Shown here: positions 29,270 to 38,236 of the stretch, piece after piece | How positions within the stretch are numbered: the first letter of the stretch is position 1 | Layout of the letters: each line of letters opens with the position of its first letter | NCBI RefSeq assembly: GCF_005406215.1 | Contig: NZ_NXMA01000013.1 | Location: 1 to 48,212, forward strand | Source: Campylobacter aviculae | GTDB lineage: Bacteria > Campylobacterota > Campylobacteria > Campylobacterales > Campylobacteraceae | DNA: 48,212 nucleotides | Direction of reading: 5' to 3' | Translations under genes and position numbers: made by a program | The notes under the pieces: model-generated | Told to the model about the DNA's origin: nothing | The model's input: the letters and a program-made list of their open reading frames with translations, nothing else | Database searches by the model: none

Positions 29270-29455
29270 TTATTTTAAAGCGTTTATTGCTGTATTGATT
29301 CTAGCAATGTCTTTTTTAACTTCACTAATCTCTTTTGGATTAGATAGTTGCATTGTTTTTAGCTTTTGTTTTAAAGTGAATAAAAGCACCTTTTTTTCTT
29401 TTAGCATTGTTGCAAGCTCAGCTGCTGTTTTATCTTTAATCTCAGTATATTTCAT
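29270..29455 (-). CDS. rpmC: 50S ribosomal protein L29
   Basis: 61 residues from MKYTEIKDK, the normal L29 start. A seven-codon upstream extension lies inside rplP and is not needed. Two-helix protein near the exit tunnel. Overlaps rplP by 14 bases. Confidence 0.95.
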   Translation of the reverse strand: MKYTEIKDKTAAELATMLKEKKVLLFTLKQKLKTMQLSNPKEISEVKKDIARINTAINALK

Positions 29456-29867
29456 TTTGGCTCTCTCTTGTAACAAACTTAGTTTTGAATGGTAGTTTAT
29501 GCATTGCTAAAGTCAAAGCTTCTCTAGCCATTTCTTCACTCACTCCAGCCATTTCGTAAATAATACGACCTGGTTTGATATTCATTACCCATTCTTCTAC
29601 TGCACCTTTACCTTTACCCATACGAGTTTCTAAAGGTTTTTTAGTCAAAGGTTTATCTGGGAAAACTCTTATCCAAGTTTTACCTTGTCTTTTAACAAAA
29701 CGAGTTAAAGCAATACGAGCTGCTTCGATTTGTCGCGAATTGATTCTTCCTGCTTCTGTTGCTTTTAAAGCAAACTCGCCAAAAGTAAATTCGGTTCCAC
29801 GATTAGCATAACCTCTGTTACGCCCTTTCATCATTTTGCGATATTTTGTTCTTTTTGGCATTAACAT
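29442..29867 (-). CDS. rplP: 50S ribosomal protein L16
   Basis: 141 residues. [19 protein letters not shown] at the start and [20 protein letters not shown] are the L16 signatures. L16 shapes the A-site tRNA elbow contact. Confidence 0.98.
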   Translation of the reverse strand: MLMPKRTKYRKMMKGRNRGYANRGTEFTFGEFALKATEAGRINSRQIEAARIALTRFVKRQGKTWIRVFPDKPLTKKPLETRMGKGKGAVEEWVMNIKPGRIIYEMAGVSEEMAREALTLAMHKLPFKTKFVTRESQNEIY

Positions 29868-29869
29868 GA

Positions 29870-30571
29870 TTATTTACTCCTTCTTGTACGTCTTGGTTTT
29901 TTGGCCGGAGCACTTTCTTCTGTTTTTTCAGCTTGCAAACCTTTTTGCAATACTTCACCTTTAAAAATCCAAACTTTAACACCTATGTTACCATAAGTCG
30001 TTCTAGCTTCAGCAAAACCATAATCGATTTTTGCTCTTAAAGTATGAAGTGGTACGCGTCCTTCAAGATACCATTCTGTTCTTGCCATTTCAGCACCACC
30101 TAAACGACCAGAAACTGAAACTTTAATCCCTTTAGCACCCGCTTTTTGCGCTCCTTGAATTACTTTTTTCATTGCTCTTCTAAAAGCAATTCTTTTTTCA
30201 AGTTGAGTAGCTACGCTTTCGGCCGCAAGCTGTGCCGAAGCACCCGCTTTCCTTTCTTCTTTGATATTAATATTGACATCTTTTCCAATAAGATTTTGCA
30301 ATTCTTTTCTTAAGTTATCAACATCGCTACCTTTTTTACCTATGATAATACCAGGTCTTGCAGCGACTACAGTTACTCGAAGTTTTTTTGCAGTTCTTTC
30401 TACTAAAATCTGACTGATTCCTGCATAATAAAGTTTTCTTTTTAAGAAAGCTCTGATTTTATAATCTTCGCCAATATTTTCTACCAAATTTGCTTTAGTT
30501 GGAAACCATCTTGATTCCCAATTTCTATTGATTCCTAGTCTTAGACCAATTGGATTAACTTTTTGTCCCAT
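29870..30571 (-). CDS. rpsC: 30S ribosomal protein S3
   Basis: 233 residues. [18 protein letters not shown], the KH-domain [13 protein letters not shown] and [20 protein letters not shown] identify S3, part of the mRNA entry helicase. The C-terminus carries a basic tail ([10 protein letters not shown]). Confidence 0.98.
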   Translation of the reverse strand: MGQKVNPIGLRLGINRNWESRWFPTKANLVENIGEDYKIRAFLKRKLYYAGISQILVERTAKKLRVTVVAARPGIIIGKKGSDVDNLRKELQNLIGKDVNINIKEERKAGASAQLAAESVATQLEKRIAFRRAMKKVIQGAQKAGAKGIKVSVSGRLGGAEMARTEWYLEGRVPLHTLRAKIDYGFAEARTTYGNIGVKVWIFKGEVLQKGLQAEKTEESAPAKKPRRTRRSK

Positions 30572-31008
30572 TAGCTTTCCTTTTTCGCTGTTGCTTTTTT
30601 AGTGCTTGTTGCTTTTTTAATCTGATCTTTTACAGTAGTTTTTTTAGCTGGAGCTTTTTTAGTTGCTACTTTTTTTTCTTCAGCCTTGACTTCTACTTTT
30701 GCTACTTCTACTAAAATATGAGAAGTAGGTTTTCTTATACGGCTCGCACTTCCTCTAGCACGTGGTCTAAATCTTTTTAATACCGCACCTGCATCTACAC
30801 GACAACTTTTTACAACTACTTCATTTGCCTCAAAACCGCCATTTGCTACTGCACTTGAAATCGCATTTGCAATGTATTTTGCACCCTTATTTGGCATAAA
30901 TTTTAAACTAGCCATTGCTAATTCTGCATTCATCCCTTGAACTTCTCTAGCAATCAATCTTGCTTTAGTTGGAGACAATCTTATGAATTTAATCAATGCT
31001 TTACTCAT
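30571..31008 (-). CDS. rplV: 50S ribosomal protein L22 with a long basic tail
   Basis: 145 residues. [20 protein letters not shown] and [20 protein letters not shown] are the L22 core, which lines the exit tunnel. The core ends near residue 110. The last 35 residues are an Ala/Lys/Thr-rich extension ([19 protein letters not shown]) not found in the E. coli protein. Confidence 0.97.
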   Translation of the reverse strand: MSKALIKFIRLSPTKARLIAREVQGMNAELAMASLKFMPNKGAKYIANAISSAVANGGFEANEVVVKSCRVDAGAVLKRFRPRARGSASRIRKPTSHILVEVAKVEVKAEEKKVATKKAPAKKTTVKDQIKKATSTKKATAKKES

Positions 31009-31022
31009 AGCCTCATCTCTCC

Positions 31023-31304
31023 TTATTTACCAATTTTCTTTTGCACAGAGCCTTTATGCCCTTTAAATGTGCGTGTTGGAGCAAATTCACCCAATTTATA
31101 ACCAATATGATTTTCAGTTATATAAACAGGAATGAAACTTTTGCCATTATGAACATTAAAAGTTAAACCTATCATATCAGGAATAATAGTGCTTCTACGA
31201 GACCAAGTTTTTATAGGTTTATTATCATTAGCCTTTTTAGCAGCGATGACTTTTTTCATTACATGATCATCAACAAAAGGACCTTTTTTTAGTGATCTAG
31301 CCAT
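31023..31304 (-). CDS. rpsS: 30S ribosomal protein S19
   Basis: 93 residues. [35 protein letters not shown] and [14 protein letters not shown] are the S19 marks. It binds with S13 in the 30S head. Confidence 0.98.
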   Translation of the reverse strand: MARSLKKGPFVDDHVMKKVIAAKKANDNKPIKTWSRRSTIIPDMIGLTFNVHNGKSFIPVYITENHIGYKLGEFAPTRTFKGHKGSVQKKIGK

Positions 31305-31305
31305 C

Positions 31306-32136
31306 TTACTTTCCTTTTCTTCTTGAAATAATTAATTTATCGCTAGCTTTTTTGCGACGAGTTTTAGCACCTTTGGTTGGTTTACCCCATGGAGTTACCG
31401 GATGACGTCCAGAATTTTTCTTACCTTCTCCCCCTCCGTGTGGGTGATCCACTGGGTTCATCGCAGAACCACGAGTTTGAGGGCGAATTCCTCTGTGACG
31501 ATTTCTACCGGCTTTACCAATAGTGATATTAGACCATTCTTCATTGCCTACTTCACCGATACTTGCCATACATTCAGCTAAAACTTGTCTCATTTCTCCA
31601 CTTGCAAGTCTTAAGATAACATATTTTTCTTCTTTACCCATAAGTTGAGCATAAGCACCTGCAGAACGGATCATTTGACCACCTTTTCCTGGTTTTAATT
31701 CAATATTATGAACAATAGTACCCACAGGAATATTCTTAAGCTTCATTGCATTACCTGGCTTGATATCAAGACCACCTTCAGCCGCAGCAACAATATCTCC
31801 AACACCCAAACCGCGTGGTTGAAGAATATATCTTTTTTCACCATCTCTATAAGAAATTAGAGCAATTCTACAATTTCTATATGGATCATACTCGATAGCT
31901 TCTACTTTGCCTTCTATGCCAAATTTGCGACGCTTAAAGTCTATAATTCTATAAAGTTTTTTAGCGCCTGCTTCTTTATGACGACTTGTAATTCTTCCAT
32001 AGCTATTGCGTCCTGCATGAGCTGGAAGTTTAACAAGTAGCGAACGAACACTTGGTTTTGCAGTAATATCTTCTGAACTTAAACCTGTGATGTATCTTCT
32101 ACTTGGAGTATATGGTTTATAAGTTTTAATTGCCAT
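31306..32136 (-). CDS. rplB: 50S ribosomal protein L2
   Basis: 276 residues. [38 protein letters not shown] and [10 protein letters not shown] (with the conserved His near the peptidyl-transferase centre) identify L2. Confidence 0.98.
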   Translation of the reverse strand: MAIKTYKPYTPSRRYITGLSSEDITAKPSVRSLLVKLPAHAGRNSYGRITSRHKEAGAKKLYRIIDFKRRKFGIEGKVEAIEYDPYRNCRIALISYRDGEKRYILQPRGLGVGDIVAAAEGGLDIKPGNAMKLKNIPVGTIVHNIELKPGKGGQMIRSAGAYAQLMGKEEKYVILRLASGEMRQVLAECMASIGEVGNEEWSNITIGKAGRNRHRGIRPQTRGSAMNPVDHPHGGGEGKKNSGRHPVTPWGKPTKGAKTRRKKASDKLIISRRKGK

Positions 32137-32137
32137 C

Positions 32138-32419
32138 TTAAGCCTCCATATTTTCTAAGCTAACACCTTCAGGTAGCTTAACATAGAATTTTTTATAATC
32201 GTTTCTTTGTCCTAAACGACCTCTAAAACGTTTAACCTTTCCACTCATCCTCAAAGAATTAATACTTTGTGGAGTTACGCCAAAATACTCTTTTAAAACA
32301 GCTTTTAAACCTGTTTTAGTCATTTTTGGAGAAGTTTGAATAACTACGACACCTTGCTCTTGCAAATTCAAACTTTTTTCTGTATAAAGTATTGTTTTAA
32401 TATCAGTAATATCTGCCAT
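32138..32419 (-). CDS. rplW: 50S ribosomal protein L23
   Basis: 93 residues. [16 protein letters not shown] and [20 protein letters not shown] fit L23, the exit-site protein that docks trigger factor and SRP. Confidence 0.96.
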   Translation of the reverse strand: MADITDIKTILYTEKSLNLQEQGVVVIQTSPKMTKTGLKAVLKEYFGVTPQSINSLRMSGKVKRFRGRLGQRNDYKKFYVKLPEGVSLENMEA

Positions 32420-32421
32420 AA

Positions 32422-33036
32422 TTATCCTTCTTTTGTAATAGATTCTAATGCTGATTTTTCTATAATAACAGCATTAAACACAGATACCAAATAAGCATTC
32501 ACTTCACTTACATCTACAACATAGCAATTTGCTAAATTTCTGTAAGCCAAAAGTGTCTTTTCATCTAGTAAATCTTTAACAATTAAAGCATCTTTTACGC
32601 CAAGCTTTTTAATAACAGCATTTGCATCTTTAGTTTTGCCACTCTCTATGACTAAAGAATCTGTAGCAAATAATGCACCCTTAGCTGCTTTATCCGCTAA
32701 AGCTCTTTCAAGCGCTAACCTTTTTTGTTTTTTATTTACTTTTTGAAAATAGTTTCTTTCATTTGTTGGACCAAAAGCAACAGCACCGCCTACCCAAACA
32801 TTTGTTCTAGTCGAACCTGCACGAGCACCACCGCGACCTTTTTGTCTCCAAGGTTTTTTACCTCCGCCACTTACATCACTTCTACCTTTAGTATGAGCTG
32901 TATTTGCTCTAAGACTAGCAAGGTAAGATTTTACATATAAGTAAAGGTTGTGTGGATTTACTTCTGCATATTTTGAAGGTAAATCAAGCTCACCTGCTTT
33001 TTCTAGTTTATCATTTAAAACGGTTACTTTACTCAT
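32422..33036 (-). CDS. rplD: 50S ribosomal protein L4
   Basis: 204 residues. The tunnel loop [20 protein letters not shown] and [10 protein letters not shown] identify L4. In gammaproteobacteria L4 represses the S10 operon through its leader; whether that holds here is unknown. Overlaps rplC by four bases. Confidence 0.97.
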   Translation of the reverse strand: MSKVTVLNDKLEKAGELDLPSKYAEVNPHNLYLYVKSYLASLRANTAHTKGRSDVSGGGKKPWRQKGRGGARAGSTRTNVWVGGAVAFGPTNERNYFQKVNKKQKRLALERALADKAAKGALFATDSLVIESGKTKDANAVIKKLGVKDALIVKDLLDEKTLLAYRNLANCYVVDVSEVNAYLVSVFNAVIIEKSALESITKEG

Positions 33037-33608
33037 TTTGCAATCCTTATTTTACCCATAGCTCCATTGTATCCTGGAACTGCACCTTTAACAACTAAAA
33101 TCTTATTTTCGCTATCATAAGATACGACTTCATTTTTAACGGTTATTTTTGTATTTCCATAATGCCCTGCCATTTTCATACCTGGTTGAACACGACCTGG
33201 CCATTCTCTATTACCTATAGAACCATGGCGTCTATGAAATCTTGAACCATGACTTGCTGGACCACCGGCGAAATTATGTCTTTTCATAACACCGCTATAA
33301 CCTCTACCCTTAGAGTTAAAACTTACTTTTAAAATTTTAGCTTCACTCAATGGGGTTTCATCCAAATCGCCTGCCTCAGTATTTGCCACTTCCAAAGTTA
33401 CAAAACGATTGAATTCAGCAGAAAGATTGTATTTTTTTTGCTGCCCTGCGATGCATTTATTATTTCTTTTGCCTTTTGAATATGCCACTATCGCTTTTCC
33501 ATTTTCAACCTCGCATACTTTTGCATTAACAACTCTTAGCAAAGTTACAGCGATGCTTTGACTATTGATAGTTCTACTCATTCCAATTTTTTCTACAATG
33601 TATTCCAT
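33033..33608 (-). CDS. rplC: 50S ribosomal protein L3
   Basis: 191 residues. [40 protein letters not shown] and [10 protein letters not shown] are the L3 signatures near the peptidyl-transferase centre. Confidence 0.98.
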   Translation of the reverse strand: MEYIVEKIGMSRTINSQSIAVTLLRVVNAKVCEVENGKAIVAYSKGKRNNKCIAGQQKKYNLSAEFNRFVTLEVANTEAGDLDETPLSEAKILKVSFNSKGRGYSGVMKRHNFAGGPASHGSRFHRRHGSIGNREWPGRVQPGMKMAGHYGNTKITVKNEVVSYDSENKILVVKGAVPGYNGAMGKIRIAK

Positions 33609-33618
33609 ATTCTATCCT

Positions 33619-33930
33619 TTATTTACCCATAGCTCTAACTTCGACACTCACTTCTGGTGCCAAATCAAGCTTAGTTAAAGAATCAACTGTATCTGGAGTC
33701 GCTGCTACAATATCTAGCATACGAGCGTGAATTCTTATTTCAAACTGCTCACGAGAATCTTTATTAATATGTGGAGATTTTAAAACTGTATAGCGTTTGA
33801 TTTTTGTAGGCATTGGTATTGGACCTCTAATATCCGCACCTGTTCTTTTAACAGCTTCTACAATTGCTGCAACTGTTCTGTCTAGTACTCGATGGTCATA
33901 AGCTTTAAGCTTAAGCCTAATTCTTTCCAT
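33619..33930 (-). CDS. rpsJ: 30S ribosomal protein S10
   Basis: 103 residues. [20 protein letters not shown] and [20 protein letters not shown] identify S10 (NusE), also a transcription antitermination partner of NusB. First gene of the operon. AAAGGAAG precedes the ATG. Confidence 0.98.
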   Translation of the reverse strand: MERIRLKLKAYDHRVLDRTVAAIVEAVKRTGADIRGPIPMPTKIKRYTVLKSPHINKDSREQFEIRIHARMLDIVAATPDTVDSLTKLDLAPEVSVEVRAMGK

Positions 33931-33953
33931 AATACTTCCTTTAAAAAGAACTC

Positions 33954-33970
33954 GTTAGTTTAAAACTAAC
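33954..33970 (-). promoter_or_regulatory. palindrome in the S10 operon leader
   Basis: GTTAGTTT and AAACTAAC flank a single central base in the roughly 50-base untranslated leader of rpsJ, about 24 bases before the start codon. It can form a short hairpin in the RNA or a DNA operator. Autoregulation by a ribosomal protein is a possibility only. Confidence 0.45.
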
Positions 33971-33986
33971 CAAAATTAAAAATGAG

Positions 33987-34016
33987 AGTATAGTAAATTT
34001 GGCTTTCAAAAGTCAA
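33987..34016 (-). promoter_or_regulatory. S10 operon promoter
   Basis: On the minus strand TTGACT (complement of 34011-34016) and TATACT (complement of 33987-33992) are 18 bases apart. This is one of the few promoters in the window with a recognisable -35, as expected for the strongly expressed ribosomal operon starting at rpsJ. Confidence 0.7.
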
Positions 34017-34041
34017 GTAAATTTAATAAAAAATTATATTT

Positions 34042-34062
34042 TTTTCCTTTTAAAAAGGAAAA
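34042..34062. repeat. 21-base inverted repeat between two divergent promoters
   Basis: TTTTCCTTTT (34042-34051) and AAAAGGAAAA (34053-34062) are perfect inverted arms around one base. It lies between the S10 promoter and the G9-tract promoter of the phosphatase gene. It could be an operator for either gene or a weak insulator hairpin. Confidence 0.4.
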
Positions 34063-34141
34063 TAATACAATTATATCTGATGAAAAATTTAAAAATATTA
34101 ATAAAAAATAATTTAAAAATACTTTTTTAAGCTTAAATTCA

Positions 34142-34156
34142 GGGGGGGGGTAAAAT
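34142..34156 (+). promoter_or_regulatory. G9 tract abutting the -10 box of the phosphatase gene
   Basis: Nine G (34142-34150) directly precede TAAAAT (34151-34156), 34 bases before the ATG. No TTGACA-like -35 is present at 16-18 bases; the sequence there is around TTAAGCTT. The arrangement mirrors the promoter at 1415-1442, where the downstream bases are also GGTAAAATA(A)CAAAT. Tract-length change would alter the spacing to upstream contacts (inference). Confidence 0.6.
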
Positions 34157-34190
34157 ACAAATCTCATTATTTTTTTATTTGAGGTTTGAT

Positions 34191-34724
34191 ATGAAATTAA
34201 TCCAAGCTTTTTTATTATTGATTTTCATTTCTAATTTAAATGCAAATATTTTTGATGATAAAAAGCAAGCTAAAAATGCAGGAGATATAACTCAAATTGT
34301 AGTTCCAATTTATGCTTTTGGATTGCTTTTTTATAATGATGATTTTAAAAATGGAATTTTACCCTATACATTGAGTTTTGCTGCAACTCAAGGAAGTGTG
34401 GAAATTCTTAAACGTGTTGTTAAAGAAGAAAGACCTGATAAAAGCGATAATCTATCCTTTCCTAGCGGACATAGTGCGGCAGCATTTTTTGGAGCGACTT
34501 TTATCCATAAAAGATATGGGGTTAAACAAGCAATTATTCCTTATATGCTAGCCACTTATACAGCTTATTCTCGCGTAAAAGCAGATAAACATTATACAAG
34601 AGATGTTATAGCAGGTGCTGCAGTAGCTGGATTTTGGAATTTTGTTTTAGTGGATCGTGTGCCCAATTTGATACTAGAACCTAGGACAGATGGTTTTTTC
34701 TTAAGATATGCAAAAACTTTTTAA
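34191..34724 (+). CDS. PAP2-family phosphatase, exported
   Basis: 177 residues from the ATG behind GAGG (34181-34184). A signal peptide (MKLIQAFLLLIFISNLNA) is followed by the three PAP2 motifs: KRVVKEERP, FPSGHSAAAF with the catalytic His, and SRVKADKHYTRDVIAG with the second His and Asp. Such enzymes remove phosphate from lipids (undecaprenyl diphosphate, phosphatidylglycerol phosphate) or from lipid A on the periplasmic side. A TTG 12 bases upstream is possible but would damage the signal peptide. The promoter contains a G9 tract, so expression may be phase-variable. Confidence 0.85.
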   Translation: MKLIQAFLLLIFISNLNANIFDDKKQAKNAGDITQIVVPIYAFGLLFYNDDFKNGILPYTLSFAATQGSVEILKRVVKEERPDKSDNLSFPSGHSAAAFFGATFIHKRYGVKQAIIPYMLATYTAYSRVKADKHYTRDVIAGAAVAGFWNFVLVDRVPNLILEPRTDGFFLRYAKTF

Positions 34725-34796
34725 CAAATATCAAGTCCTAAATACTTATAAAAATCTATTAAATTCAATTTTAATTCTACCTAAAAAATTTATATT

Positions 34797-36182
34797 TTAA
34801 TTTTCTTGATATTTTTTCATGTCTAAATTTTTCATTTCTTTATCTGTTATAAGACTTACAACCATAGCTCCTGAAACATTAGTGCAAGTTCTTGCCATAT
34901 CAAGTATAGGATCAATCGCCAAAATAACAGCCAATAAAGCAAAATGACTTTGCATTCCAAGTCCTGAAAGCATAACAGAGATGATCATTATCGTGATACC
35001 AGGAATTCCAGCAATACCAAAAGAAACAATAACGCACAAAACTATAATAGTCAAAATTTCATTTATGGCAATAGGGATATTTAAAGCATTAAACATAAAA
35101 ACAGCGATCATTCCTGCATAATATCCAGCACAACCATTCATTCCCATAGTTGTTCCAAGACTTGCCGTAAAAGAAGCGTTTGTAGAACTCACGCCTAAAT
35201 TTTTTAAAGCAGAAATGGTTACAGGTAAAGTTCCTGCCGAACTTCTTGAACTAAAAGCCATTAATAAAGCCGGTAAAGCTTTTTTGTAATATATAAAAGG
35301 ATTTAATCCATGAAATAATAATAACAATGCATGCAAAACAAAAACCGCTATAAAAGCAATATAAAGTAAAGCTATAAAATAAACAGAATTGATAAATACC
35401 TTATAACCATTTAAAATTAAAGCATTAGCTATCATCGTAATGATAAAATAAGGCATAATCCCGATCACATAAAGGCTGATTTTCATTATTACCTGATGTA
35501 AGAAATCTACCAACAAAGAAAATATTCTAAATCCACGATTTTCTTTTAAACTTCTAATCCCAAAAGATAAGATAAAAGTGAAAATGATAATCCCTAAAAT
35601 ATTGTTTGCATTCATAGCACTTACAATATTACTCGGAACAAGATTTAAAATCACTTCATCCAATCCCTTAACTTCTTTAAGACTTTTGGCGCTTGATAAT
35701 GCTTGAGCATCACTTCCGAGGTTTGCAAAAATTGCAAGACAAATTCCAATTAAAGCTGAAATAGCTGTAGAAAACAAAAACCAAAAAAAGACTCGAGAAA
35801 ATAAAGATTTGATTTGAATTTTTTTGTCTAAATTAATTAAAACATAAACCAAAGAAATAAAAATTAAAGGTATAACTAAAAGTTTCAATATGCTTATATA
35901 CAAAGTATTTAAAAAATTTATCCAAATATGAATTTCAGAAAACCAACGTAAAGAATTTGAAGAACTAAATTTTGATATTTCTTCATTGGGAAAACCCGCT
36001 AAATAAAGTAAAAAATAGCCCAAACCAAAACCAAATACCAATGCAATACCCATAACCCAAGCAAAATTGAGTTTGTGTTTTAAAAATTTAAGAAAAACAA
36101 AAAGACATGCTAAGCAAAAAAGCAGAAAAATGCTTCGAATTTGAGATAAATGAAAAAAATTAATTAAAAAATTTTCCATCAT
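34797..36182 (-). CDS. dicarboxylate/amino-acid:cation symporter (DAACS; cystine or dicarboxylate)
   Basis: 461 residues. The DAACS/GltP fold shows in ALLMAFSSRSSAGTLPVTIS (the serine-rich hairpin) and TMGMNGCAGYYAGMIAVF, and in PGITIMIISVMLSGLGM and DPILDMARTCTNVSGAMV at the end. The N-terminus carries extra helices, as in TcyP-type cystine carriers. It resembles C. jejuni Cj0025c. The frame begins at GTG 36188, but two ATGs (36182, 36179) sit better relative to AGGTG. Here it lies beside the periplasmic asparaginase, whose product aspartate it might import (inference). Confidence 0.85.
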   Translation of the reverse strand: MMENFLINFFHLSQIRSIFLLFCLACLFVFLKFLKHKLNFAWVMGIALVFGFGLGYFLLYLAGFPNEEISKFSSSNSLRWFSEIHIWINFLNTLYISILKLLVIPLIFISLVYVLINLDKKIQIKSLFSRVFFWFLFSTAISALIGICLAIFANLGSDAQALSSAKSLKEVKGLDEVILNLVPSNIVSAMNANNILGIIIFTFILSFGIRSLKENRGFRIFSLLVDFLHQVIMKISLYVIGIMPYFIITMIANALILNGYKVFINSVYFIALLYIAFIAVFVLHALLLLFHGLNPFIYYKKALPALLMAFSSRSSAGTLPVTISALKNLGVSSTNASFTASLGTTMGMNGCAGYYAGMIAVFMFNALNIPIAINEILTIIVLCVIVSFGIAGIPGITIMIISVMLSGLGMQSHFALLAVILAIDPILDMARTCTNVSGAMVVSLITDKEMKNLDMKKYQEN

Positions 36183-36348
36183 AAACACCTAAAAAATGTA
36201 ATTTTGCAAACTGCAAACTTAAAGGAGTAAATTATAGCATTAAAAATTTAAAAATCAATTTTATTGTTTTACAAACGATCAAAGAAAAATACTTGCTTAA
36301 TTTATAAATATTTAATTTAAAATATGTTTATTTTTATTTAAATTATAT

Positions 36349-36354
36349 TATAAT
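36349..36354 (+). promoter_or_regulatory. -10 box of the asparaginase gene
   Basis: TATAAT in ATATTATAATAATT lies 32 bases before the ATG at 36387. AAAGGAG follows as ribosome site. The 200-base gap to the divergent symporter gene otherwise shows only AT-rich sequence. Confidence 0.5.
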
Positions 36355-36386
36355 AATTAATCAAATATTAAAAAAGGAGAAAAAAT

Positions 36387-37430
36387 ATGAAAAATATTAT
36401 TTCATTAATAGTATTTTTGCTATTGAGTGTTAGTTGCTTAGAAGCTAAGCCAAACATTGTGATTTTGGCTACGGGTGGGACTATAGCCGGATCGATTGAT
36501 AGCGAACTTGAAACAACGGGATATAAAGCTGGAGTTATAGGCATAGAAACCCTAATCAAAGCTGTTCCTCAAATCAAAGATATCGCACAAGTAAGCGGGG
36601 AACAAATTGCTAATATTGATAGTTCTAATATGAATGATGAAATTTGGTTAAAACTAGCCAAAAAAATCAATGAATTGCTTAAAAAAGATGTGGATGGTAT
36701 TGTAATCACTCACGGAACTGATACTATGGAAGAAACGGCTTATTTTTTAAATTTAACCGTAAAAAGCAATAAACCTGTTGTCTTAGTCGGTGCTATGCGT
36801 CCAGCAACTGCTATGAGTGCGGATGGTCCAAAAAACCTTTACAATGCTGTAGCCTTAGCAGCCAATAAAAACGCAAAAAATAAAGGCGTAATGATCGCGA
36901 TGGATGATAAAATATTAGGTGCAAGAGGAGCGGTTAAAACCCATACTCTTAACGTTGATGCCTTTACTTCGCCTGATTTTGGAAATTTAGGCTATATAGT
37001 TGATGGAAGAGTCTTTTTCTACAATACAATCTCAAAGGATCATACTACAAAAACTCCTTTTAATATTAGCAAATTAAAAACTTTACCAAAAGTTGATATA
37101 CTTTATACTTATTCCAATGATGGAAGTGGCGTTGCAACTAAGGCTTTGTTTGATAATGGAACTCAAGGTTTGGTTGTAGCAGGAAGTGGAGCTGGAAGCA
37201 TCCATGAAAATCAAAAAGAAGTCTTAAAAGATTTGATGAAAAAAGGATTAAAAGTAGCTGTAAGCACTAGAGTGGTTGCAGGATCTGTAGCAGTCAGCAA
37301 AGATGATCAAAATTTAGGTTTTATCAGTGCTCAAAATTTAAATCCGCAAAAAGCAAGAGTTCTTTTGATGTTAGCTCTTACAAAAACTCATGATAGTGCC
37401 AAAATTCAAAAATATTTTGAAAAATACTAA
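36387..37430 (+). CDS. ansA: periplasmic L-asparaginase
   Basis: 347 residues. A Sec signal peptide (MKNIISLIVFLLLSVSCLEA) precedes a type II asparaginase. The nucleophile Thr is in ILATGGTIAGS (T32) and the second Thr in ITHGTDTMEETAYF. KPVVLVGAMRPATAMSADGP and DGSGVATKALFDN complete the fold. It converts asparagine to aspartate and ammonia in the periplasm, feeding aspartate catabolism; some C. jejuni strains carry the same secreted form. The cysteine in SVSC does not make a good lipobox. It ends at a shared terminator. Confidence 0.93.
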   Translation: MKNIISLIVFLLLSVSCLEAKPNIVILATGGTIAGSIDSELETTGYKAGVIGIETLIKAVPQIKDIAQVSGEQIANIDSSNMNDEIWLKLAKKINELLKKDVDGIVITHGTDTMEETAYFLNLTVKSNKPVVLVGAMRPATAMSADGPKNLYNAVALAANKNAKNKGVMIAMDDKILGARGAVKTHTLNVDAFTSPDFGNLGYIVDGRVFFYNTISKDHTTKTPFNISKLKTLPKVDILYTYSNDGSGVATKALFDNGTQGLVVAGSGAGSIHENQKEVLKDLMKKGLKVAVSTRVVAGSVAVSKDDQNLGFISAQNLNPQKARVLLMLALTKTHDSAKIQKYFEKY

Positions 37431-37464
37431 AATATTAAAAAGTCCGAAAGGGCTTTTTAATATT
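37431..37464. terminator. strong bidirectional terminator inside the end of the pseudouridine synthase gene
   Basis: AATATTAAAAAGTCC, loop GAAA, GGGCTTTTTAATATT form a 15-pair stem with a single G-T pair (37431-37464). The T- and A-runs are built into the stem, so it works in both directions. Its right arm includes the stop codon and last codons of the convergent gene ending at 37457. Confidence 0.8.
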
Positions 37465-38218
37465 TGATTTCATTGGATTTTAAAAAATCTCGCAATTTAT
37501 CATATTCTCCATTTTCCAAATAACGATATTTTCCGGCTTTTAAAACACCTAGATCTAAAGCCCCAAAAGCCACACGCTTAAGATCCATCACCTCTAAATC
37601 AAAATGTCCAAAAAATCGCCTAAGTTCTCTATTTTTACCTTCATTGATCACTACTCTTAATTTAGTATAACCTCCACTTGATCCAAAAATTTCAAAATCC
37701 AAAAAAGGAGAAAAAGTCATAGAGGTAATTTTAGTTTTTGCATGAGCACCTTTTTTTTCATTTTTTATCTCTAAGCCATTTTGCATAGCCTCTATAATTT
37801 GTTTATTTACCACACCTTTAACTTTAAGATAATATTCACGCTCTAAATCACTATGCATTAAAGCATCGGCTATAACGGGAGAATCCGTTAGTAAAAGCAA
37901 ACCTTCGCTTGCAAAATCAAGTCTTCCTACGCTAAGCCAAGTATTAAATTGTCTTGGCAAAGTATCGTAAATCGTCTTTCTTCCACGATCGTCTTTTTTG
38001 CTGACTATTTCACCTTTTTGTTTATGATAAATGATGACACTAAATTGCGTTCTTTTTTGTAGTCTTTTTCCTTTTAAAAAAACCTTATCATCGAATTTAA
38101 CCTCATCGCTTAAAAGGGCTATTTTATTATTGATTTTTACTAAGCCCTGTTTAATCAGCTCATCAGCTTCACGACGAGAATAACGACTATTGTGCGATAT
38201 AAATTTATTGATTCTCAT
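37457..38218 (-). CDS. rluB: 23S rRNA pseudouridine synthase, RsuA/RluB family
   Basis: 253 residues. The N-terminal S4 RNA-binding domain (MRINKFISHNSRYSRREADE) precedes a catalytic domain with the family motif VGRLDFASEGLLLLTD, whose Asp is the nucleophile, and EGKNRELRRFFGHF later. It converts uridine to pseudouridine in rRNA. RluB versus RsuA or RluE cannot be separated firmly by eye; position beside rnj matches C. jejuni. Confidence 0.88.
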   Translation of the reverse strand: MRINKFISHNSRYSRREADELIKQGLVKINNKIALLSDEVKFDDKVFLKGKRLQKRTQFSVIIYHKQKGEIVSKKDDRGRKTIYDTLPRQFNTWLSVGRLDFASEGLLLLTDSPVIADALMHSDLEREYYLKVKGVVNKQIIEAMQNGLEIKNEKKGAHAKTKITSMTFSPFLDFEIFGSSGGYTKLRVVINEGKNRELRRFFGHFDLEVMDLKRVAFGALDLGVLKAGKYRYLENGEYDKLRDFLKSNEIKY

Positions 38219-38236
38219 TGTTTGATCGTAACAATT

